In this document: one piece after another, positions 58,116 through 64,000 of the stretch
How the letters are laid out: every line of letters starts with the position of its first letter
Numbering within the stretch: the stretch's first letter is position 1
Origin: Lysobacterales bacterium 66-474
GTDB taxonomy: Bacteria; Pseudomonadota; Gammaproteobacteria; Xanthomonadales; Rhodanobacteraceae
Length of the DNA stretch: 64,000 nt
Assembly: GCA_001899805.1 (NCBI GenBank)
Contig: MKWP01000015.1
Span: 1,018,048 to 1,082,047 of the forward strand
Direction: 5' to 3'
Notes under the pieces: model-generated
Seen by the model: the letters and a program-made list of their open reading frames with translations, nothing else
The model's database searches: none
Told to the model about the DNA's origin: nothing
Program-made: the position numbers and the translations under genes

Positions 58116-61100
58116 ACGACCATGCCCCCGCCAGCGATCACGTCGTCACGCTCGATCCGGAAAACCCCTGGCTCGGGCTGGATTCCTATACCGAGGCGAC
58201 CCGCGCGTACTTCCACGGCCGCGACGAGGAAACCGCCGAACTGGCGCGCCACGTGCAGCGCAAGACCCTTGCGGTCCTGTTCGGCCAATCCGGCCTCGGC
58301 AAGACTTCATTGCTGCGCGCGGGCCTGGTGCCGCGCCTGCGCAAGGAAGGTTACTGCCCCGTCTATGTCCGCATCGACTACGCGGCCGGATCGCCCGCGC
58401 CTTCCGAGCAGATCAAACAGGCGATCTTCCGCGCGACCGAAGCGGCCGGACACTGGACGCGGCCCGGTACCGCGATCGAGGGCGAATCGCTGTGGGAGTT
58501 CCTGCACCACCGCGGGGATCTTCTTCGCGACGCCGACGGCCACGCGTTGATTCCGCTGCTGATCTTCGACCAGTTCGAGGAAATCTTCACGCTGGGCCAG
58601 GCCGACGACGCCGGCAAGCTGCACGCCAAACACTTCCTCGACGATCTCTCCGACCTGATCGAGAACCGCGCACCCGCGGCGCTGGAAGCGCGACTCGAAC
58701 ACGACGACAGCGCGATCGAGGATTTCGATTTCGCGCGCGCCGATTACCGCGTGCTGATCGCGCTGCGCGAGGATTACCTCGCACACCTGGAAGGCATCAA
58801 GGATACGATGCCTTCGATCACCCAGAACCGCATGCGCCTCGCGCGCATGGACGGCACGCAGGCGCTGAGTGCGGTGCTGAAACCCGGCGGCAAGCTGGTC
58901 ACCCGGGAAGTCGCCGAGGCCATCGTGCGCTTCGTCGCCGGCGGTTCGGAACTCGCGAACGCCGAGATCGAGCCATCGCTGCTCAGCCTGGTCTGCCGCG
59001 AACTCAACACCATCCGCCAGAACCAGCACCGCAAGGAAATCTCGACCGACCTGCTGGCCGGCTCGCGCGACACCATCCTCTCCGAATTCTACGAACGCAC
59101 GCTGGCCGACCAGCCCGCGGGCGTCAGGCGCGTGATCGAAGACGATCTCCTCACCGAATCCGGTTACCGCGAAAGCCTTGCCGAAGAACGCGTCAGGAAA
59201 GCCCTGGACGCGGCGGGCGCGGCGCCGGATACGCTGGCGACGCTGGTCAACCGGCGCCTGTTGCGGATCGAGGAACGCCTCGACATGCGCCGCGTGGAAC
59301 TGACCCACGACGTGCTGTGCAAGGTGGTGCTGGCCAGCCGCAACCTGCGCCGCGAGCGCGAGGCGCGCGAGGTCGCCGAACGCCAACTTGCCGAGCAGCG
59401 CGAGCGCGAAGCCGCCATCCATCGGACATTGCGGCGCACCCGCATGGTCGCCGGCGTATGCATCGTGCTGCTGCTGGTCGCGATCGCCGGCGCGCTGTTC
59501 GGCTGGTACAGCATGCACCGGGCACGCGCGGCCGAAGCGCAGGCCCAAGCTTCGCGCGCCAACGCGGAAAAACTGGTGAGCTTCCTGATCGAGGATTTCT
59601 ACAACGAGCTGGCGCCGACTGGGCGGCTGGAAACCCTGGGTACGCTCGCGCAAAAAACCGTGTCCTACTACGACAGCCTGCCTCCGGAACTGGTGACACG
59701 GCAGACCCAGATCAATCGCGCGATGGCGCTGGTGCGGCTGGGTTCGGCCCAGGATGCCAGCGGCTCCCCCACTGCGGCCAGAAACTTCGGCGAAGCCGAA
59801 GCGATATTCAAGAAGCTGCACGCGGCTGGAGACCACAGCGAACCCGTGATCTATGGCCTCGCCTCCATCCTGTACAGCGCCAATTACGGACCTGCCGTGG
59901 GCGGCGGGAGTTCTGCCGCGATGGACCAGGCCGCGTCCCTGCTGCGACCGCTCGTCGACAGCCCGAACCCCTCGCGCCGGGTACGCCAGCTTTACGCCGA
60001 CACCCTGAACATCGTTTGCTTGAACCAACGGCCGCAGCAAGGCCTGGCAACCTGCGACGAAGCGCTCAAGACGCTTGCGGGTCTCGGCGCACTCAACCTG
60101 TCGGACCTGAATGCCGCGGCGTCCTGGGCCGATACCGCCGACACCAAGTCGGGGGAGCTGCAGGCACTCGGCCGCGTCGAAGAGGCACAAGCGCTGGAGC
60201 AGCAGGTGTTCGCAATGACCGAGAAGGTTCTTGCCCACCGTCCCGGCGACTTGCATTCGCTGGAGGACCGCTTCTTTGCCGTGAAGCGGCTCGGCGATCT
60301 TGCTGCCAGCCGGCATGATTCCGCGGCAGCGGCGAAGTATGCGGACGAGACCGTGCAGGCCGCCGAGGATTGGATGCGTTTCAATCCTTCCAGCCTCGAT
60401 GCCTGGACCCGGCGGGCGCAGGCGCTGGCCCAGGTTGCGGGGTTCCAATATGAACGCGGCCAGGTATCCGATGCCATCGCCACCGCGCGCAAGGCGCTGG
60501 CGTTGGCGCAAGATCCACGTAGCCCCAAAGGCCTCGCCGCCACGACCTGGTACATTCGGTTCAATCTGGCGGGGGCTCTCGCGATGAGCGGCGAGGCGGC
60601 CGCGGAACAGTCGGCGCAGACCGCCGTGCGAGATCTGCAAGCGCTGGTCGCGGATCGGCCACCCGATTCTCCACAGCGTCGGCTCGCGGCGACAAACCTG
60701 CCGCTCGCAGTCGCGGATATCAAACTGGCCGAGGGTGCGCTGCAACCCGCGTTGGTCGAAGCCACCGCGGCGCGTGCCAGGATCGAACCGATCGAGGTGC
60801 CGGCGACGGACGCCGGTGCCACCCGCTGGAAGAACCAGAATCTGGCAGACAGCTTCAGCATTGGTGCACAGGCAGCGGTACAACTCGGGCACTACGCACA
60901 GGCGGAAACCCTGGCGCGCCAGTGGCTGGCGCTCGCCCCGGATTCGGTAGGCACGCAAGCCAGCCCGAAACCGCTCGAATCACGCGCCCGATTCGTCCTT
61001 GCCCAGGCCATCGCGATGCAGGGCCGGCGCGACGAGGCCATCAAGACGCTGCAACCCGCGCTGGCCTATTACGCCGGGGAACAGAAAGCCGGTGCGCAAG

Positions 61101-61309
61101 GTACCACCTTCCGCCACGACTATGCCTACGCGCTGTATGTCGATTCCCTGGCCGTGCCCGCCGGCACCGCCGGTGCAAAGCAACGCAAGGACGACCTCGA
61201 TGCAGCCACCAAGCTGATCGCCGGCGCCTCGGTCGAAACACAGCGACTGTCCCCGTTCCGTTACCTCTCCGGCCTGATCGCCACGGCCCGCGCAAAACCG
61301 AATGGCTGA
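58112..61309 (+). CDS. nSTAND-type NTPase with TM segment and TPR-like repeats
   Basis: The 1065-aa protein has an nSTAND1-type NTPase: PWLGLDSYTEATRAYFHGRDEE, Walker A GQSGLGKTS (58-66), Walker B LIPLLIFDQFEE (147-156), RVLIALREDYLAHLE (213-227) and VELTHDVL near 395. An Arg/Glu coiled coil (411-440) leads to one TM helix (444-467), then about 590 residues with helical TPR-like repeats (for example LARQWLALAPDSVGTQ, AIATARKALALAQD). The topology suggests a cytoplasmic NTPase and an exported repeat domain. It is coupled by a 4-base overlap to the SIR2/TIR gene, with GGGAGAAACGC before the ATG. Confidence 0.88.
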   Translation: MNDHAPASDHVVTLDPENPWLGLDSYTEATRAYFHGRDEETAELARHVQRKTLAVLFGQSGLGKTSLLRAGLVPRLRKEGYCPVYVRIDYAAGSPAPSEQIKQAIFRATEAAGHWTRPGTAIEGESLWEFLHHRGDLLRDADGHALIPLLIFDQFEEIFTLGQADDAGKLHAKHFLDDLSDLIENRAPAALEARLEHDDSAIEDFDFARADYRVLIALREDYLAHLEGIKDTMPSITQNRMRLARMDGTQALSAVLKPGGKLVTREVAEAIVRFVAGGSELANAEIEPSLLSLVCRELNTIRQNQHRKEISTDLLAGSRDTILSEFYERTLADQPAGVRRVIEDDLLTESGYRESLAEERVRKALDAAGAAPDTLATLVNRRLLRIEERLDMRRVELTHDVLCKVVLASRNLRREREAREVAERQLAEQREREAAIHRTLRRTRMVAGVCIVLLLVAIAGALFGWYSMHRARAAEAQAQASRANAEKLVSFLIEDFYNELAPTGRLETLGTLAQKTVSYYDSLPPELVTRQTQINRAMALVRLGSAQDASGSPTAARNFGEAEAIFKKLHAAGDHSEPVIYGLASILYSANYGPAVGGGSSAAMDQAASLLRPLVDSPNPSRRVRQLYADTLNIVCLNQRPQQGLATCDEALKTLAGLGALNLSDLNAAASWADTADTKSGELQALGRVEEAQALEQQVFAMTEKVLAHRPGDLHSLEDRFFAVKRLGDLAASRHDSAAAAKYADETVQAAEDWMRFNPSSLDAWTRRAQALAQVAGFQYERGQVSDAIATARKALALAQDPRSPKGLAATTWYIRFNLAGALAMSGEAAAEQSAQTAVRDLQALVADRPPDSPQRRLAATNLPLAVADIKLAEGALQPALVEATAARARIEPIEVPATDAGATRWKNQNLADSFSIGAQAAVQLGHYAQAETLARQWLALAPDSVGTQASPKPLESRARFVLAQAIAMQGRRDEAIKTLQPALAYYAGEQKAGAQGTTFRHDYAYALYVDSLAVPAGTAGAKQRKDDLDAATKLIAGASVETQRLSPFRYLSGLIATARAKPNG

Positions 61310-61634
61310 CCCGTTTCCTGACGACACCGAATCACTTCGAGCCATTCAACACGAACCACATCGTCATTCCGGGGCCGTTTCAGGCTTCATCGGAAACGGA
61401 ACCTGGAATCGGTTCTGGCGAGAGGCGAAACCGATTCCGGGTTCACCCCTGCAGGTTGCCCCGGAATGACGAAATGGACAGGTTGAGCCCGTAGTACCAG
61501 GGTCTTTCCCCCCGGCAATCGGATCGAGACTTACACGCCGCGTAGGCCTGCGCTGACGCGACATGGCACGGTACGCCGCTGCCGCGCCTGCACGCAATTC
61601 AACAGACTGTTCCCATCGCACGGAGGGAATGGCC
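61310..61634. other. 325-bp spacer with REP-type inverted repeat
   Basis: No gene is seen. It carries the perfect 15-base inverted repeat TCGTCATTCCGGGGC (61361-61375) / GCCCCGGAATGACGA (61458-61472), a REP dyad. The remainder before the prepilin gene should contain its promoter; none stands out. Confidence 0.6.
61361..61472. repeat. REP-type inverted repeat downstream of the nSTAND gene
   Basis: The arms are perfect 15-base copies, of the same CGTCATTCCGG family as the repeat at 3819-3903. Confidence 0.8.
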
Positions 61635-62192
61635 ATGACTCGATCACCACGCGCCACGCACGGTTTCACCTTGACGGAATTGCTGATCGTGCTGGCCATC
61701 GCCGGCGTCCTCGCGATGATCGGCGCGCCGGCCATGGGCAACCTGATGTCGCGGGTCCACCAGGACAGTGCCGAAGCGTCGATCGCCGACTCGCTGCGGC
61801 GTGCGCGCACCACCGCCGTGATGCACAACAACCGTGTCGTGGTGTGCCCGAGCCGCGACGGCCACCGTTGCGACAAGGGTGAGGACTGGCAATACGGCTG
61901 GCTGGTCGCCGACGACGGCAACCACGACGGCCAGCCCGACATCGGCGCGCAAGCGTTGGCCGTGATCGGCGCGATGCCCGCCGGCACCCGCATCATCACC
62001 AGCACCGGGCGCGGCCAGATCACCTTCCAGGCCAGTGGCAGCGCGGGTGGCAGCAACGTGAGCTTCACGATCTGCCATGTGCACGCCCATGATGGCAAAT
62101 CGGTGGTCGTGGCCAACTCCGGACGCGTGCGCGTCGGCAAGGCCGACGCAGCACACCTGCAAACGTGCCTTGCCGGGATGCAGCAACCGTGA
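61635..62192 (+). CDS. GspH/FimT-type prepilin-like protein
   Basis: The 185-aa minor pseudopilin has prepilin peptidase cleavage context THG-FTLTELLIVLAIAGVLAMIGAP, with Glu at +5 and a long hydrophobic helix. A GspH/FimT C-terminal domain follows, with ARTTAVMHNNRVVVCPSRDG and ICHVHAHDGKSVVVANSGRVRV. The ATG at 61635 follows GGAGG by eight bases and is preferred to 61563 or 61629. No other pilus genes are adjacent, so it is an orphan. It would act in type IV pilus or DNA-uptake assembly. Confidence 0.88.
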   Translation: MTRSPRATHGFTLTELLIVLAIAGVLAMIGAPAMGNLMSRVHQDSAEASIADSLRRARTTAVMHNNRVVVCPSRDGHRCDKGEDWQYGWLVADDGNHDGQPDIGAQALAVIGAMPAGTRIITSTGRGQITFQASGSAGGSNVSFTICHVHAHDGKSVVVANSGRVRVGKADAAHLQTCLAGMQQP

Positions 62193-62240
62193 TGCACAGC
62201 CGCGCCCTTTGATGCGGATCGGAACGCGAACGTCCGAACC

Positions 62241-63728
62241 TCAGGGCTGGCCGCAGTACCGGTAATACGCGATGCCGAAATCCTGGAACGCGGGTTCGTC
62301 GCGGTTGCCGACATGATCGATGACCACGCCCGCCGAAGCCGTTGCATGCGCGCCACCCAGCGCACCGGTGTCGTGCAGGGTTTCGTACTGGGCACGATCG
62401 AGATCCACTGCTCCTGCCAGTGCGTGGTCAAAGCGGATCGCGCGCGCGGCTTCCTGCCAACCGGGGACGACGCGAGCAGGAATCGCTTCGGCGGCATCGC
62501 CGCTGCCATAGCCGAGCACCAGCAAATTGCGGCCATCCAGCGCCACGTCCCGCGCGGCTGCCTCCTGCAAACCCGCCGCCAGCCATGCCGGCAACGCGGC
62601 GGTGTAAAGGTTGCCAAGCTCCATGGCATCCATCGAACCCAGTTGCAGCTTGTCATCCACGGCGTGCCGGTACGCGCTGCCCGCACGAAACGCCTTCAAC
62701 ACTGCCATCGACTTCGGATAAGCCGCGGGCGGCAAGGCATCCGCTTCGCAAACCGCAGCGCCGGAAAGTAATTCCCGCGCGGCGCCATCGGGCGCCACTT
62801 TCGCGGCATCGCAATAACCTTCCCACTCCCGCGCCGCCGCGGAATCGTCGGCGGCGTCGTGTGCGAGTGCGGCGAGGTACGCCAGCGCCCAGGCGTTGCG
62901 CGGCATGTGGTGGTACGGGCGGTGCATGAACACCGCGGCCACATCGCGAAGACGCGCCTGACGTGAACCACCGCGGCGCGCGAACATCGCATCCAGCGCG
63001 CGCAGCGTTGCTTCGGTATAGCAATCGGTCGAATATTTGCCGTTGAATACCGGCAGGTCGTTCAGGCGTCCGTGCCGCCCCGGCGTCTGTCCGGCGAAGC
63101 GCAGGAACGGTTTGCGAAAATCCAGCCCGCGATAATCCGACGCGCTGCCGCCCATTGCGAGGTCGAGTTCCAGCAGGCGCGGCGCGGATTCCAGCAGCAT
63201 CGCGACCGCACCCGCGCCCTGCGTGGGCTCGCCGCTGCTGCCGCGCGCGTATTCGGCGATGTCGGCGCTCACCACGATCGCCTGCCGGCCTTGCCCATCG
63301 CAGGCGAGGTAACGCAACCCGCCCTTCAACGCATACACGCCGCCGAGGCAGGCGTGCTTGAACTCGGGGACCTCGCAGTCGCGCGCCAGCATCGGCTTGC
63401 CTTCGGCCTGCAACGCACGATCCACCAGGCCACGCACGATCACCGCACCCGCGGCATTGTCGGTGCTGGATTCGGTGCCCAGCGCAAGATAACCGACGCG
63501 GCGCGGATCGACGTCGTACTGGTCGAGCAAACGCAGAACCGCGTTCGCCGCAAGCGTGTACACGTTCTGGTCAGGACCCGCCATCCGGAACGCGTGGCCT
63601 ACCACCGCGCGCGTCTTCGCCGCATCGTTGCCGGTCCAGTCCGACCATTGCTCCAGATCGACCCTATACGGCGGGAAATACGCCGCCATGCCGCTGATGC
63701 CTGCTACCGACTGCGAAGTTGCGGTCAC
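62241..63728 (-). CDS. hydroxymethylglutaryl-CoA synthase-family enzyme
   Basis: The 495-aa protein has thiolase-fold HMG-CoA synthase motifs: GISGMAAYFPPYRVDL, Glu86 in ALGTESSTDNAAG, Cys127 in EFKHACLGGVYAL, and the His in FMHRPYHHMPRNAWA. These match the acid, nucleophile and His of bacterial HMGS, condensing acetyl-CoA with acetoacetyl-CoA to HMG-CoA. Length is above typical bacterial HMGS (about 390 aa), from additional C-terminal sequence. No other mevalonate genes are adjacent. Most gammaproteobacteria use the MEP route, so its product may serve another pathway. Confidence 0.85.
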   Translation of the reverse strand: MTATSQSVAGISGMAAYFPPYRVDLEQWSDWTGNDAAKTRAVVGHAFRMAGPDQNVYTLAANAVLRLLDQYDVDPRRVGYLALGTESSTDNAAGAVIVRGLVDRALQAEGKPMLARDCEVPEFKHACLGGVYALKGGLRYLACDGQGRQAIVVSADIAEYARGSSGEPTQGAGAVAMLLESAPRLLELDLAMGGSASDYRGLDFRKPFLRFAGQTPGRHGRLNDLPVFNGKYSTDCYTEATLRALDAMFARRGGSRQARLRDVAAVFMHRPYHHMPRNAWALAYLAALAHDAADDSAAAREWEGYCDAAKVAPDGAARELLSGAAVCEADALPPAAYPKSMAVLKAFRAGSAYRHAVDDKLQLGSMDAMELGNLYTAALPAWLAAGLQEAAARDVALDGRNLLVLGYGSGDAAEAIPARVVPGWQEAARAIRFDHALAGAVDLDRAQYETLHDTGALGGAHATASAGVVIDHVGNRDEPAFQDFGIAYYRYCGQP

Positions 63729-63812
63729 CGACTGCGCCCCATGAAGCGAACGAAGTGCGGGAGTATGCGGGAAAACCGCGTCGACGTGACGTCAACGACA
63801 CCGGCAAGAAAC

Positions 63813-63840
63813 AAAAAAGGCCGACGCGATGCGTCGGCCT
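63813..63840 (-). terminator. Rho-independent terminator of tRNA-Asn
   Basis: On the minus strand AGGCCGACGC-ATC-GCGTCGGCCT is followed by a run of six T, right after the tRNA CCA. Confidence 0.85.
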
Positions 63841-63848
63841 TGCGTGTC

Positions 63849-63925
63849 TGGCGCCCGAACTTGGACTCGAACCAAGGACCCCCAGATTAACAGTCTAGTG
63901 CTCTAACCAGCTGAGCTATTCGGGC
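63849..63925 (-). tRNA. tRNA-Asn (anticodon GTT)
   Basis: The 77-nt minus-strand cloverleaf has acceptor GCCCGAA with TTCGGGC, anticodon loop CTGTTAA giving GTT, T arm GGTTCGAGTCC and encoded CCA. Confidence 0.95.
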
Positions 63926-64000
63926 GAATTTTCAGTTCATTGCTTCGCATCCATCCATGGAGTGCTCTCCGTTCGGCATCCCTGCCTCACCCTCGCGTGC

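Noticed and set aside
58307-60958. Minus-strand ORF of 883 aa
   Set aside because: Antisense to the nSTAND gene; reading-frame bias only.

Overview
The window is GC-rich chromosomal DNA from a gammaproteobacterium, most likely order Lysobacterales (Xanthomonadales), probably Rhodanobacteraceae. The reasons are the thrS-infC-rpmI-rplT-pheS-pheT-ihfA-merR order, methionine synthase split into two ORFs behind an ArsR-methyltransferase regulator, a nudE-cysQ-mazG grouping, and a TonB-receptor/halogenase/glycosidase sugar locus. Placement below order is inference; no rRNA is present.

Layout. 0.0-6.6 kb: tail of an NTF2-like gene, an acyl-CoA dehydrogenase, then sahR-like regulator and split metH. 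6.6-12.2 kb: small membrane proteins, tRNA-Val(CAC), a two-component system, an exported GSGD-repeat protein and mazG. 12.2-17.1 kb: a compositionally different island with an IS21-like end remnant, a haloalkane dehalogenase, a lipocalin-like protein, an exported arginase fused to the same lipocalin-like domain, and a divergent CGNR zinc-finger regulator. It lies between mazG and cysQ-nudE, which look like one interrupted group. 17.1-24.9 kb: cysQ, nudE, a TonB-like protein, an EF-G paralogue, pip, serA and tRNA-Pro. 25-33 kb: the translation/nucleoid operon, with a candidate thrS attenuator whose leader peptide has two Thr codons and an infC that appears to start at ATC. 33.0-33.5 kb: tRNA-Val(GAC) abutting a truncated esterase. 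33.5-53.5 kb: a carbohydrate utilisation locus with carboxylesterase, MFS transporter, six-hairpin glycosidase, GH39, GH31, GH13, flavin halogenase and TonB receptor on the minus strand, and GH13, LacI regulator and glucokinase on the plus strand. LacI-type palindromes lie in both control regions. 53.5-56.5 kb: GST and uvrB. 56.7-61.3 kb: a coupled two-gene SIR2-like/TIR plus nSTAND-TM-TPR module that looks like an NAD-linked immune or signalling system. 61.6-64 kb: a FimT-like prepilin, an HMG-CoA synthase homologue and tRNA-Asn.

How the genes work together. The sugar locus forms a chain: outer-membrane uptake, periplasmic glycoside hydrolysis, inner-membrane transport, cytoplasmic alpha-glucosidase and glucokinase, under LacI control. 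The methionine block would be controlled through an operator over its own promoter. The two regions most likely to hold undescribed biology are the arginase-lipocalin/dehalogenase island and the SIR2-TIR/nSTAND pair.
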